A model generated the notes under the pieces. The model saw only the letters and a list, made by a program, of their open reading frames with translations, was not told the DNA's origin and searched no databases. A stretch of DNA of 64,000 bases, from contig CAIUMP010000061.1 in the NCBI GenBank assembly GCA_903900335.1, forward strand, positions 1-64,000. The letters are read 5' to 3'. The position numbers and the translations under genes are program-made. This stretch comes from an uncultured Ignavibacteriota bacterium (GTDB lineage: Bacteria; Bacteroidota; Ignavibacteria; Palsa-1295). Positions 33,769-42,471 of this stretch are shown here, one piece after another (the stretch's first letter is position 1; each line of letters begins with the position of its first letter).

Positions 33769-34910
33769 CAGACACGGAACCCCGACTTTCTCATCTTATT
33801 CCAACTTACGGTCGTGATCCAAATCGCGAACAGCGCCATGAAGAGTGTCTCCTGCCACACGCTCGAGATTGTTACGCCCTTCAATATGATGGAGCGAAGT
33901 GCCGTCAAAAAGTACCGCGCTGGATTGAGATACGTTATCATCTGAATTGGCACCGGCATGTTGCGTATCGGGAAGGAGAAGCCGCTAAGCATGAAGGTCG
34001 GGAGCATCGCGAGCGTGGAGGAGAGCATGAACGCGTCCTCTTGTTTATCCGACACGGTAGATACAAAGATGCCGACACCAAGTCCGCAGAAAATGAAGAG
34101 TAAGGTTTCGAGATAGAGCAATGCCAAACTACCCCGCACCACCACGTTAAACAGGAAATATCCTGTGATGAGAATGAGCGTTGTGCTGATGAGTGAGATG
34201 AGCACATACGGCAGCGTCTTCCCGAGCAACAATTCCATAGGATGAATCGGCGAGACGACGATTTGTTCGAGCGTCCCCTTCTCGCGTTCGCGAACGATGG
34301 AGAGCGATGTTGAAACGACCGTACTTATCATGAGGATAAAGCCGATGAGGCCGGGTACGAGGAAGCGCGGACTTGTCAATTCGGGATTATACCAAACCCT
34401 CGGTCGATAATCAATCGGCAACGCGGGCTTTGAAACTCCGTAATGCGCCAGAGCTTCGAGCGTGATCTTTGTGGAGTAATCCTGCGTCATCGCGGCGAGA
34501 TAACCGGCGGCGGTCGCCGCTGTCGTTGCATTCGCTCCATCGACAAGCACCTGCACTTTGACGGGCCGACTTGCAAGAATGTCCTGCGAGAAGTTCTGTG
34601 GAATTACAACAACAACGCGAGCGATCTGTCCGCTTATCACAGTGTCGATCTCGCGGGAGGAATGGATGGCGGCGACCTCATCGAAGTACTCCGAGTGAAT
34701 AAATTGCTCGGTGAACTCGCGGCTCTGTGTGGAGTGATCCTGATCGAAGACGGCGAGCTTCACATGACGCACATCATAATTAAGCGCGTACCCAAACATG
34801 ATGAGCATGAACGCGGGCACAACCAACAGCACCCCAAGCGACCGCCGATCCCGCACGATCTGGCGGAATTCCTTCTTGATGATCGGACGAATGCGGTGGC
34901 GGCTAATCAT
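33768..34910 (-). CDS. ABC-2 type exporter permease (YbhS-like)
   Basis: 380 residues with the same layout as its partner: N-terminal helix (LGVLLVVPAFMLIMFGYALNYD), a periplasmic domain (VFDQDHSTQSREF, VQVLVDGANATTAA), then WYNPELTSPRFLVPGLIGFILM, REKGTLEQIVVSPIHPMELLLGK, FCGLGVGIFVSTVSDKQEDA and LSGFSFPIRNMP. Exporters of this type, with an HlyD adaptor and TolC, pump drugs or lipids across both membranes. It follows tolC by 156 bp, a gap filled by a long hairpin element. Confidence 0.92.
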   Translation of the reverse strand: MISRHRIRPIIKKEFRQIVRDRRSLGVLLVVPAFMLIMFGYALNYDVRHVKLAVFDQDHSTQSREFTEQFIHSEYFDEVAAIHSSREIDTVISGQIARVVVVIPQNFSQDILASRPVKVQVLVDGANATTAATAAGYLAAMTQDYSTKITLEALAHYGVSKPALPIDYRPRVWYNPELTSPRFLVPGLIGFILMISTVVSTSLSIVREREKGTLEQIVVSPIHPMELLLGKTLPYVLISLISTTLILITGYFLFNVVVRGSLALLYLETLLFIFCGLGVGIFVSTVSDKQEDAFMLSSTLAMLPTFMLSGFSFPIRNMPVPIQMITYLNPARYFLTALRSIILKGVTISSVWQETLFMALFAIWITTVSWNKMRKSGFRV

Positions 34911-34979
34911 TAAATGTGGAGTTGACCCACTAACACAATTCCCGTGCTATTTGATACTGTCATTCCATCAAATGGGTTC

Positions 34980-35045
34980 GGGAAGCAGGCGCTTCCCTCC
35001 CACACAACACGGCCTCTCTGTGTGGGAGGGAAGCGCCTGCTTCCC
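34980..35045. repeat. 27-bp inverted-repeat element between tolC and the permease gene
   Basis: GGGAAGCAGGCGCTTCCCTC continues to a 27-base arm (34980-35006) that pairs perfectly with 35019-35045 around a 12-base loop; the arms themselves contain GGGAAGC...GCTTCCC sub-palindromes. It could fold into a very stable hairpin in the operon mRNA and dampen expression of the permeases downstream, or be a mobile palindromic element. Confidence 0.85.
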
Positions 35046-35066
35046 GGGCCCTTTCCTCTTGAGAGC

Positions 35067-36410
35067 TTACCACATTGGTGTACCGATGGCGCGGTTCACA
35101 TTGTAAAGGCTGAGTTCAAATGCATAATGGATCTGCGCCGACTGAAGATACGCATCTTCGAGTGCACTCTGTGCAGTGAGAACATCTAGGCTTGTGGCAG
35201 CACCGTTCTTGTAGCGAACATTCGCCACATCGTATGCTTGCTGCGCTTGATCAATTTGAACCTGCGTGCTAAGCAGCCGTGTGCTGCTTGATTGCAGATC
35301 GGCCTCCGCTTGTTCGATGTCGCTTGCGATGGAACGGCGGGCATCGAGTGTGCGCGTCTCCGCAACGCGAAGATTCGCCTCGGCTTGCTCAACTTGACTT
35401 GAAGCAAGTCCGCCGTCAAGGATCGGCACATGCAAGCTGATATTGCCAGACCAATTGAGCTTTGGATCGGTGAGATTTGGTAAGTACCCATCCTTCACTC
35501 CACCCGCAACGTTCGCTGAGAGCACCGGGTAATTCGTCATCTTCGCGGCCTCGACCTGCAATCGCGCCGTGCGCTCAGCATCTTTCGCGAGTGCAATCTC
35601 CGGGCGTTGCCGCTCCGCGATAGCGATGAGTGTGTCCATGTCGCCTGGCACCTGAAGATCCCGCGCTGGCTTAACAACCGGAATGTGAACACCAGGCGCA
35701 ATACCAGTCAACCGATGCAGCATTGCTTCCTGCTTCTTGCGGGTCGCACTGATGTCTGCAATTTGATTCTCCAATGCGGAGATGCGAACGCGCACGGATA
35801 GCGGATCGAGCGATGTGACCGTCCCCTGCTTCTGTCGCTCCTGCGTGATGCCAAGATTCTCCTGCACAATCTTCAACTGATCCTGCACAACGTGCAAGCT
35901 CTCGTCGCTTGTTAACATTGCGTAATAGACCTGCACGGTTTGATAGGCCGCCATCATCTTCGCCGCGTCGAGATTATCCTCGGCGCTCTTTATGCCACTT
36001 TCGGCGACGCGTTCATTCGCGCCTTCGCGCCCAAACCCGGTAATGAGCTGGGAGAAGTTCAAGCCAGCAGTGTAGTTGTCATTCGGCATCGTGCTGAAGG
36101 AGTTGCTACTTCCTCCAGGACCGGGTATGGTGATTGAGATAACCGGATCGATGCGTGTGTACCCAGCATTACCAGAGAGTTGCGGATAGGCATACGAATC
36201 GATCTCCCTCACACGCGCTTTGGCCGCATCCACTGCGGCTTCTGCCGCATGGAGAGCTGGCGCGGCCTGCACTGCCATACGCACGGCCTCGCCAAGTGAG
36301 AGCGTGTCACGGGTGGCGCTCTGCGCGTGTGTGAACTGCGGTGTGACGAACATCGCTATTAGCATCAGAAGAGGTGCGACTGCTCTTCGGTACTTCATAT
36401 TATACTTCAT
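35067..36410 (-). CDS. TolC-family outer-membrane efflux channel
   Basis: 447 residues. A signal peptide (APLLMLIAMFVTPQFTHAQ) precedes the two repeated helical-barrel halves: LSLGEAVRMAVQAAPALHAAEAAVDAAKARVREI, GLNFSQLITGF, then LQVEAAKMTNYPVLSANVAGG, NISLHVPILDGGLASSQVEQAEANL and VRYKNGAATSLDVLTAQSALEDAYLQ. These are the hallmarks of TolC/OprM proteins, which form trimers spanning the outer membrane and periplasm. It is 21 bases after the MFS gene. ATG 36410 sits inside an ATGAAG-type repeat, with AAGGA upstream as ribosome-binding site. Confidence 0.94.
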   Translation of the reverse strand: MKYNMKYRRAVAPLLMLIAMFVTPQFTHAQSATRDTLSLGEAVRMAVQAAPALHAAEAAVDAAKARVREIDSYAYPQLSGNAGYTRIDPVISITIPGPGGSSNSFSTMPNDNYTAGLNFSQLITGFGREGANERVAESGIKSAEDNLDAAKMMAAYQTVQVYYAMLTSDESLHVVQDQLKIVQENLGITQERQKQGTVTSLDPLSVRVRISALENQIADISATRKKQEAMLHRLTGIAPGVHIPVVKPARDLQVPGDMDTLIAIAERQRPEIALAKDAERTARLQVEAAKMTNYPVLSANVAGGVKDGYLPNLTDPKLNWSGNISLHVPILDGGLASSQVEQAEANLRVAETRTLDARRSIASDIEQAEADLQSSSTRLLSTQVQIDQAQQAYDVANVRYKNGAATSLDVLTAQSALEDAYLQSAQIHYAFELSLYNVNRAIGTPMW

Positions 36411-36430
36411 AATTCATCCTTCATAAATTC
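36391..36430 (-). repeat. Short phased repeat overlapping the tolC start
   Basis: On the minus strand ATGAAGGATGAATTATGAAG continues as TATAATATGAAGTA, a string of degenerate ATGAAnn/ATGAATT units. It supplies both the ribosome-binding site and two possible start codons (MKYNMKY) of tolC. Confidence 0.6.
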
Positions 36431-36431
36431 T

Positions 36432-37985
36432 TTAGTGCGCCGCTGCGGCATCAGCCGAGACGGCCGTTCTTCCGCGGCGAAGCGTCATGATAAGCGGCAG
36501 GCACAGCAGGAAGAAGACGGTGACAAACAAGAAAATATCCAAATAGCTCTTCACCATCGTTTGCCGGATCACCATCCCATCAAGTGCCTTCATTGCCTGT
36601 TGTTTCGCAGCCACCAGAGATGATCCCTTTGCCATAAAAGCCTGTATCATCCCATTCAACCGCTGCTGCGTAGCCATGCTGTATTCGGTAACGTGACTGA
36701 TCAGCCCGACACGATTAACACCAATGCGGTGCGCGAGATAAGTGTTGACGATTGCGATACCGAACGACCCACCGAGCTGGCGCATCATATTGTTCAGCGC
36801 AACGCCCTGTGGTATGTCGCGCGGATGCAAGCTCGATACCGCAAGGGTCGTGATGGGCACAAAGCAGAGCGGCAATCCAATTCCGCGTATGATGAGCGGC
36901 CCCAGGAATGTCCCGTAGTTCGCGTCGAGACTGATGCGGGAGAGCAAATACGTAAAAAGCGCTGTGAGAACAAAACCAATGAAGATCATCACCTGTGGAG
37001 GCGCTCCTCTCTGTTGAATCTTCCCTATGAAAGGCAGCGCAACCATGGTTACAGCAGCGCCGGGGAGCATCAGCAATCCCGTTTGCATCGCATTGTAGCC
37101 GAGCAATCGCTGGGCGAAAAGCGGTACAATGAAGACGGAGGAGAAAAGGCCGAAGCCAATTATGAATGTAAGGAATGCGCAGATCGCGAGCGTCCTGCTC
37201 TTCAGAACATGTAGTTCAACAGCGGGGTGCTCCGTATGCAGTTCATGCCACACGAACAAAATCAGCGACACGGCGGAAAGCACGGACAACAGAACAATCG
37301 TCCGCGAATCAAACCAGTCTTCGAACTGCCCGCGCTCCAGCACATATTGTAAGCTCGCAATACCGACGATGAGATATCCTATACCGAGCCAGTCGATCTT
37401 CGAAACGACACGTTCATGCTTGGGCTCCTTCACATACGTGAATGCAAGTATTGCCGCTGTTATGCCGATGGGGATATTCACGAAGAAGATCCACGGCCAG
37501 GTGAAGTTATCGACGATGTAGCCACCAAGCGTTGGGCCAATCGTCGGGCCGATAACCACGCCGAGTCCGAAAATAGCAGATGCGAGAGGACGCTCTTTGA
37601 TAGTAAAAGTATCAAAGAGAATCGACTGTGATGTGGAGAGCAATGCACCGCCACCGAGTCCTTGCAGGAATCGGAAGAATACTAACTCCGGCAACGTGTG
37701 TGAGTTACCGCAGAAGAACGAGGCCGCAGTAAAGAGGAGAATCGAGAACGTGTAGTAATTGCGCCTGCCGAAGAGGCCGCCGAGCATACTCGTCATCGGG
37801 ATGACAATGACGTTCGCGATCGCATAGGCCGTGATAACCCACGCGATGTCCTCGATCGTCGCGCCGAGCGTTGCGCTCATATCGCTGATCGCAACATTGA
37901 CGATCGAAACGTCGATCAATTCGATCACCGCCGCTACGATAACGGTGATGACGATGATCCATTTCTTAAATCCGTGTTCAGCCAC
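36432..37985 (-). CDS. DHA2-type MFS multidrug transporter (EmrB/QacA)
   Basis: 517 residues, 14 predicted membrane helices. Motif IELIDVSIVNVAISDM (motif D1), GGLFGRRNYYTFSILLF (motif A), FRFLQGLGGGALL (motif B) and LGVVIGPTIGPTLGGYIVDNFTWPWIFFVNIPIGI (motif C) define the EmrB/QacA drug-proton antiporters. Paired with the HlyD-type adaptor 133 bp upstream and TolC 21 bp downstream, it should make an EmrAB-TolC tripartite pump through both membranes. Control is probably by the TetR gene at the operon head. The drug range is unknown. Confidence 0.94.
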   Translation of the reverse strand: MAEHGFKKWIIVITVIVAAVIELIDVSIVNVAISDMSATLGATIEDIAWVITAYAIANVIVIPMTSMLGGLFGRRNYYTFSILLFTAASFFCGNSHTLPELVFFRFLQGLGGGALLSTSQSILFDTFTIKERPLASAIFGLGVVIGPTIGPTLGGYIVDNFTWPWIFFVNIPIGITAAILAFTYVKEPKHERVVSKIDWLGIGYLIVGIASLQYVLERGQFEDWFDSRTIVLLSVLSAVSLILFVWHELHTEHPAVELHVLKSRTLAICAFLTFIIGFGLFSSVFIVPLFAQRLLGYNAMQTGLLMLPGAAVTMVALPFIGKIQQRGAPPQVMIFIGFVLTALFTYLLSRISLDANYGTFLGPLIIRGIGLPLCFVPITTLAVSSLHPRDIPQGVALNNMMRQLGGSFGIAIVNTYLAHRIGVNRVGLISHVTEYSMATQQRLNGMIQAFMAKGSSLVAAKQQAMKALDGMVIRQTMVKSYLDIFLFVTVFFLLCLPLIMTLRRGRTAVSADAAAAH

Positions 37986-37990
37986 TGGGA

Positions 37991-38020
37991 GTGCTTAGTG
38001 CTAAAATGCTAAGTGCTGAG
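37991..38020. repeat. Short phased repeat (TTAGTGCTAAAATGCTAAGTGC type)
   Basis: GTGCTTAGTGCTAAAATGCTAAGTGCTGAG is built from CTTAGTG/CTAAAAT/GCTAAGTG words and lies six bases before the MFS start (minus strand). Sequences of this type are another short phased repeat family. Confidence 0.6.
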
Positions 38021-38050
38021 TTTTGAGAATACAATGACCGTATGTCATTA

Positions 38051-38092
38051 TGTCATTGCGAGGAAGTCCCGAAGGGACGACGAAGCAATCCG
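38051..38092. repeat. Interspersed repeat GTCATTGCGAGGA...CGACGAAGCAATC
   Basis: TGTCATTGCGAGGAAGTCCC is followed by GAAGGGACGACGAAGCAATCC; the core GTCCC-GAA-GGGAC is a small hairpin and the ends TCATTGC...GCAATC are partly inverted. A second, decayed copy lies at 61586-61619. I know this as a widespread interspersed repeat motif in many bacterial genomes. Confidence 0.75.
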
Positions 38093-38118
38093 TTGATCAA
38101 AGGCGACAGGCGACGACG

Positions 38119-39147
38119 TTACTTCGGCGTGGAAACTGTGACATCCACGCTCATGCCCGGACGAAGCACTGCCTTACCCAGCGATGCTTCATCTACCTGG
38201 ATGCGAACGGGTACGCGCTGTGTAACTTTCACGAAATTACCGGTTGAGTTATCCGGCGGCAGGAGCGAGAACTTTGCGCCTGTCGCGGGTGAGACGGATT
38301 GTACCGTACCGCGAAAAACGGCATCGGGAAACGCGTCGGCGGTGAATTCTACCTTCTGCCCGACCTGCATCTTCTCCATCTGCGTCTCCTTGAAGTTCGC
38401 AGTGATCCAAATACCCTTCTCGGCAATTGCCATTAGCGGCTGTCCTGCCTGAATGAACTCACCAACTTGCACATTCTTCTTCGCGATGATGCCGCTCATC
38501 GGCGCTGTGATCGTTGCATAAGAGAGCTGCAATTTCGCATTATCGAGATCGCTCATGCGCTGCTTGACGATCGACTCTGCAACGGCGACTTGCGATTGCG
38601 CGGCCGCGGCTTGGTCAGTGACGGTGTGCAATTGCGCTTCCGCGCTTTCGGCCGCGGCTTTCATTGCATCGACTTGCTCCTGCGTCCCGGCATTGCCGCG
38701 CATGAGTCCTTCCGCACGAGCGAGATCATTCGCGGTCTTCTTGCGCATGACTTCCGCCGTTGCAAGATTCGCTTTCGAGGCAGTCGCAGCAGCTTGTGCG
38801 CTACGGACTGCAGCTTGCGCGTTCTCGATCGCTGCCTCGGCGCTTTGCACCTTGATCTCCAGATCACGCGTATCCAGCTTCACAAGCACCGCGTTCGAAT
38901 CCACGTTGTCGTTCTCCTTTACGGATACTGAAGCCACGTAGCCAGAGACGCGCGGGATGATCGGGCTGATCTCCGCATCGATCTGTGCGTCGTCCGAGTT
39001 AACGTGGACGCGATTGAATTGAATGATGCTCCATCCATAGATCGCGCCCGCTATGAGGATAGCGACGAAGACGAATGGTAGTGCCCGCTTTACCGGACCC
39101 TTCTTCGGCGCCGTTGTCTCGATTGTTTCTTCCGTTGTTTGTGCCAT
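38119..39147 (-). CDS. HlyD/EmrA-family membrane-fusion (adaptor) protein
   Basis: 342 residues from ATG 39147 with ribosome-binding site GGAAG; the ORF track TTG at 39165 is unlikely. One N-terminal helix (VKRALPFVFVAILIAGAIYGWSII) anchors it in the inner membrane. Then come the barrel-sandwich halves (VHVNSDDAQIDAEISPIIPRVSGYVASVSVKENDNV and TITAPMSGIIAKKNVQVGEFIQAGQPLMAI) flanking a long Ala-rich coiled coil, and a beta-barrel (WITANFKETQMEKMQVGQKVEFTADAFP). HSDDAQI-type and ANFKETQ blocks are EmrA-like. It bridges the MFS pump to TolC. Confidence 0.94.
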   Translation of the reverse strand: MAQTTEETIETTAPKKGPVKRALPFVFVAILIAGAIYGWSIIQFNRVHVNSDDAQIDAEISPIIPRVSGYVASVSVKENDNVDSNAVLVKLDTRDLEIKVQSAEAAIENAQAAVRSAQAAATASKANLATAEVMRKKTANDLARAEGLMRGNAGTQEQVDAMKAAAESAEAQLHTVTDQAAAAQSQVAVAESIVKQRMSDLDNAKLQLSYATITAPMSGIIAKKNVQVGEFIQAGQPLMAIAEKGIWITANFKETQMEKMQVGQKVEFTADAFPDAVFRGTVQSVSPATGAKFSLLPPDNSTGNFVKVTQRVPVRIQVDEASLGKAVLRPGMSVDVTVSTPK

Positions 39148-39171
39148 CGTTCTTTCTTCCAACAAGATTGC

Positions 39172-39885
39172 TTAGGCTCTGCTTGTTCGCTTCGTTTTGC
39201 TTACGTGCGAGTGCGAGCTGATTGCGACAGTAGAATTCTTCACGACTGGGTGATTGGCGGTTGCGACTTCGATATCCGCGCGAGAATCCTCGTTGATGAT
39301 GCCTTCGAATAAAATCTTGACCAAACTTTGAAATGCTTCCTGCGCCGAGCACGGAAGCTCGCCAAGCGACTGCGGATTCAGAATGTTCTCCGCTGCGGCG
39401 GTGTACGTGCGGAGAATGATCTCCGCCGGAATGTCCGAGCGGAACACTCCTTGACGAATCCCCTCTTCGAGAAGCTCCCCGAATTTCTTGAAGCGCTTCA
39501 TCTTGAACGCCTGAATTTCTTTCCAGACATCCGGGGCATGCACGCACACGTCACGCATCAGGATCGGCGTCGCGCGCTTGTACTGAAAGCCAATTGCAGA
39601 CATGACCGCCTGGAGCTTATCGGGAAAGGCCAGTCCCTCATCGGCGATGATCGCATCGATGACCTTCGCGGACTCCTTCATTCGTGGAAGCGTACAGGCG
39701 CGAAGGATTTCCTCTTTGTTTTCGAACTCCTTATAGAGCGTTTTTTTGCTAATGCCAAGCGCCTCGGCGATCTCGCTCGTCGAGACTTTCGAGTAGCCGT
39801 GATCCAAGAACAGCGCACGTGCCGCATCGGTGATGCGGGTGCGAAGTCCCTGATCCTGCTCCTGGTTTTGTGTGGCTTCTGGCAT
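39172..39885 (-). CDS. TetR/AcrR-family transcriptional regulator
   Basis: 237 residues. The N-terminal TetR helix-turn-helix is clear: RITDAARALFLDHGYSKVSTSEIAEALGISKKTLYKEFENKEEIL. The remaining helices form the ligand-binding and dimerisation domain, ending in a TetR_C-like ILRTYTAAAENIL and a Ser/Thr-rich tail. It is the first gene of the efflux operon (25 bases before the adaptor), so it probably represses its own operon until a pump substrate binds. I see no clear palindromic operator upstream of 39885. Confidence 0.92.
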   Translation of the reverse strand: MPEATQNQEQDQGLRTRITDAARALFLDHGYSKVSTSEIAEALGISKKTLYKEFENKEEILRACTLPRMKESAKVIDAIIADEGLAFPDKLQAVMSAIGFQYKRATPILMRDVCVHAPDVWKEIQAFKMKRFKKFGELLEEGIRQGVFRSDIPAEIILRTYTAAAENILNPQSLGELPCSAQEAFQSLVKILFEGIINEDSRADIEVATANHPVVKNSTVAISSHSHVSKTKRTSRA

Positions 39886-39995
39886 TCGGGACTCTGGAAA
39901 CCCAAATGGGGTAGAATGGTTTCCGCGATTTCCGATTTAGGCAGCAGCATCGAGCTTGGGGTCACAATTCTACAAGCCCTAGCGACCCAAAAACT

Positions 39996-40025
39996 AAAAT
40001 GCCGCTCAGATGTGAGCGGCATTTT
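39996..40025 (-). terminator. Terminator of the nuo operon
   Basis: AAAATGCCGCTCA pairs perfectly over 13 bp with TGAGCGGCATTTT around GATG. On the minus strand the stem is followed by TTTTAGTTTTT, a good U tract, about 50 bp after the nuoD stop and before the TetR gene. Confidence 0.88.
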
Positions 40026-40076
40026 GATCAGAAGTTTGAATTACCGGTTTGCTTTCAAAACCGACGGCATAGGCCT

Positions 40077-41357
40077 TTACTTATCCGCCTCCCCCATGAT
40101 CGGATCAATCGAACCGATGATTGCAACAATATCCGAGATCATGCAGCCTTCGAGTAGGCGTGAGAGTCCCTGCAAATTCGCGAAACTTGGGCTTCGGATC
40201 TTCGAGCGCCACGGATAGCCGGTGCCATTGGAAACCAGGTACCATCCTAGTTCACCCTTTGCTGCTTCGATTCCGTGATAGACCTCACCAACAGGAGCAG
40301 ATTGTCCGAAATTCACCAGCATGAAGTCGTTAATCAACTCCTCCATGTTGCTGTAAATATCTCCCTTTCTCGGGACGATCTTCTTCGCATCGGCAGCCCA
40401 TATCTCACCCGCAGGCAGCTTGTCGAGGCATTGATAGATGATCTTCGCGGCCTCCTTTATCTCATCAAAGCGAACCTGATAACGGGCAAGTACATCACAC
40501 TCCGTTCGCGTGATCACATCAAAGTCCAACTCATTGTAGACCAGATACGGGTGATCACGGCGAAGGTCTTTGGCAAAGCCGCATCCGCGCAGGTTCGGGC
40601 CGGTCCAGCCGAGATCAAGCGCTTCATCAGGTGGCATGATCCCGATACCGGAGGTTCGTTCAATGAATATTCGATTTTTATGCAGCATCGCCGCCATCTC
40701 GCGAATTGCTTCGGGAAGCCCGTCGAGATAGGCACGAATCATACGGATGGATTCATCGGTGATGTCCTGTGCCATACCGCCAATACGCATGTAGCTCACG
40801 GTGAATCGCACGCCGGTAAGTACATCGTAGATATCATAGATCTTTTCGCGCTCACGAATGGCCCACACAAAGACCGTGAGCGCACCGATGTCCATAGCGA
40901 GGGCACCGAGCGCGAGTAGATGTGAGGAAATGCGTGCAAGCTCACAGCAGATCACGCGGATGTATTGCCCACGACGGGGGAGCTCAATTCCCATGAGCTT
41001 CTCCACTGCCAAGCAATAGGCAACGTTATTCGCCGCTGGGGAGATGTAGTCGAGCCGATCCGTATGTGGGATGAACTCGTGATACGTCATATTCTCCGCA
41101 AGCTTCTCGTAGCCACGATGAAGATAGCCCAGCTCGCACTCTGCATTTACAACGGTCTCTCCATCAAGGCGGAGCAAGACACGCAAGACACCATGCGTCG
41201 CTGGATGCTGCGGCCCCATGTTGAGTATCATCTCATTTTCCAGAGAGTCCTCGGACATGGAAACCGTTGTGTCCTTCGACATCAGAGCATCGAGGATCCT
41301 CTGGCGGGGAGGTACTTCCTGGAAAACGGGGCGTTCGATTGTTGCGTCTTCGACCAT
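40077..41357 (-). CDS. nuoD: NADH-quinone oxidoreductase subunit D
   Basis: 426 residues. The 49-kDa subunit of complex I, in the peripheral arm near the quinone site. Blocks: MGPQHPATHGVLRVLLRLDGE, LGYLHRGYEKLAE, NNVAYCLAVEKLMGIELP, GALTVFVWAIREREKIYD, GWTGPNLRGCGFAKDLRRDHPY and KIRSPSFANLQGLS. The last residues IGSIDPIMGEADK correspond to the usual GS-D-x-V-x-GE-D-R end. Fourth gene of the nuoABCD run, 18 bases after nuoC. The remaining nuo genes are not in this window. Confidence 0.96.
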   Translation of the reverse strand: MVEDATIERPVFQEVPPRQRILDALMSKDTTVSMSEDSLENEMILNMGPQHPATHGVLRVLLRLDGETVVNAECELGYLHRGYEKLAENMTYHEFIPHTDRLDYISPAANNVAYCLAVEKLMGIELPRRGQYIRVICCELARISSHLLALGALAMDIGALTVFVWAIREREKIYDIYDVLTGVRFTVSYMRIGGMAQDITDESIRMIRAYLDGLPEAIREMAAMLHKNRIFIERTSGIGIMPPDEALDLGWTGPNLRGCGFAKDLRRDHPYLVYNELDFDVITRTECDVLARYQVRFDEIKEAAKIIYQCLDKLPAGEIWAADAKKIVPRKGDIYSNMEELINDFMLVNFGQSAPVGEVYHGIEAAKGELGWYLVSNGTGYPWRSKIRSPSFANLQGLSRLLEGCMISDIVAIIGSIDPIMGEADK

Positions 41358-41375
41358 CGCGATTCGAAAGGATTG

Positions 41376-41888
41376 TTATTCGCCCTGATTGGCAATATTG
41401 AAACGTGGGTTGGAGTCCTCATGATGAGGAAGCGGAATGGAGCCCGGTACACCCATCAGCGGGAAATCTTTCCGAAGTGGGTTGTATGCGAAATCCTCGG
41501 GCATATACATCCGTCGCATGTCCGGATGGCCGTCGAACATGACGCCGAACATGTCATGCGCTTCGCGCTCATTCCAGTTGCATCCCGTCCATACCGAAAC
41601 CAGCGATGGCACATGTGGGTCCCTCTCGTCACACTGCACCTTGAGGTAAATGCGCTGGTTGGTATTGTGATTGTTCAAATGGTACGTTACTTCATAGCGC
41701 CGTTTTTTTGCCATCGTCTCCGCCCCAAAGACATCGATCAATTGGAGGAATCCGAATTCCTCCTTGAGCCGCAATGCGACTTCCATCATCTGCTCGCGCG
41801 GGAAAATGGCTGCCCGATCACCGCCGACATCAACTGTTTCGAAGTGAAGACCTGGACTACCTTCTCTGAGTTGCTCGAATTCAAACAT
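41376..41888 (-). CDS. nuoC: NADH-quinone oxidoreductase subunit C
   Basis: 170 residues from ATG 41888, one base after the nuoB stop; the ORF track extension to 41972 lies within nuoB. The 30-kDa complex I subunit. Blocks: LKEEFGFLQLIDVFG, RRYEVTYHLNNHNTNQRIYLKVQ, then the signature VSVWTGCNWNEREAHDMFGVMFDGHPDMRRMYMPEDF and HPLRKDFPL-like NPLRKDFPLMG. It is separate from nuoD, not fused as in some bacteria. Confidence 0.95.
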   Translation of the reverse strand: MFEFEQLREGSPGLHFETVDVGGDRAAIFPREQMMEVALRLKEEFGFLQLIDVFGAETMAKKRRYEVTYHLNNHNTNQRIYLKVQCDERDPHVPSLVSVWTGCNWNEREAHDMFGVMFDGHPDMRRMYMPEDFAYNPLRKDFPLMGVPGSIPLPHHEDSNPRFNIANQGE

Positions 41889-41889
41889 A

Positions 41890-42459
41890 TCAAGCGTGAG
41901 TGAATAATTTCTTGGAGGGGATTTCGATATTTGGAATCGGTATCTCGATAGGCTTTTGAACCGAGGTGTCAATGATCGTGCCGCGCTTGAACGGGTGATC
42001 GTTCTTGATCTCCTCCTGGATCATCATTAGTGCCTTGAGAAGGGAGTCCGGTCGCGGAGGACAACCCACGACGTACAGATCTACAGGCAAGAATTGGTTG
42101 ATACCCTGCACCACAGAGTACGTGCGGTAAATACCTCCAGAAACCGTACAAACGCCCATTGCGATAACGTACTTCGGATCGGGCATCTGATCGTAGATCT
42201 TCCGCACGACCTTTGCCATCTTGTATGTGACAGTGCCAGCAACAATCAACAGATCCGACTGTCGAGGCGAGAAGCGAAAAACTTCGCTGCCAAATCGAGA
42301 GACATCGAACCGGGGACCGGCGAAGGCCATCATCTCAATGGCGCAGCACGAGATGCCAAGAGGCATCGGCCACACGGCGTTCTTTCGTCCCCAGTTAACA
42401 AGATCGTCGATCTTGCCGGTCACGAACCCTTCTGATTGAACAGCGTCATTAATTCCCAT
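41890..42459 (-). CDS. nuoB: NADH-quinone oxidoreductase subunit B
   Basis: 189 residues. NuoB carries the terminal Fe-S cluster N2 that reduces quinone. The four cysteine ligands are visible: two in [13 protein letters not shown], one in MGVCTVSGG and one in VVGCPPRPD. Also [33 protein letters not shown]. The C-terminal extension after [11 protein letters not shown] is a little longer than typical. It sits 12 bases after nuoA. Confidence 0.96.
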   Translation of the reverse strand: MGINDAVQSEGFVTGKIDDLVNWGRKNAVWPMPLGISCCAIEMMAFAGPRFDVSRFGSEVFRFSPRQSDLLIVAGTVTYKMAKVVRKIYDQMPDPKYVIAMGVCTVSGGIYRTYSVVQGINQFLPVDLYVVGCPPRPDSLLKALMMIQEEIKNDHPFKRGTIIDTSVQKPIEIPIPNIEIPSKKLFTHA

Positions 42460-42471
42460 AGTCGTTCCTTC

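Noticed and set aside
32638-34910. Permeases as a lipoprotein-release or capsule exporter
   Set aside because: The large periplasmic loop and the linkage to HlyD and TolC fit the YbhS/YbhR drug-exporter class better, and no capsule genes are adjacent.
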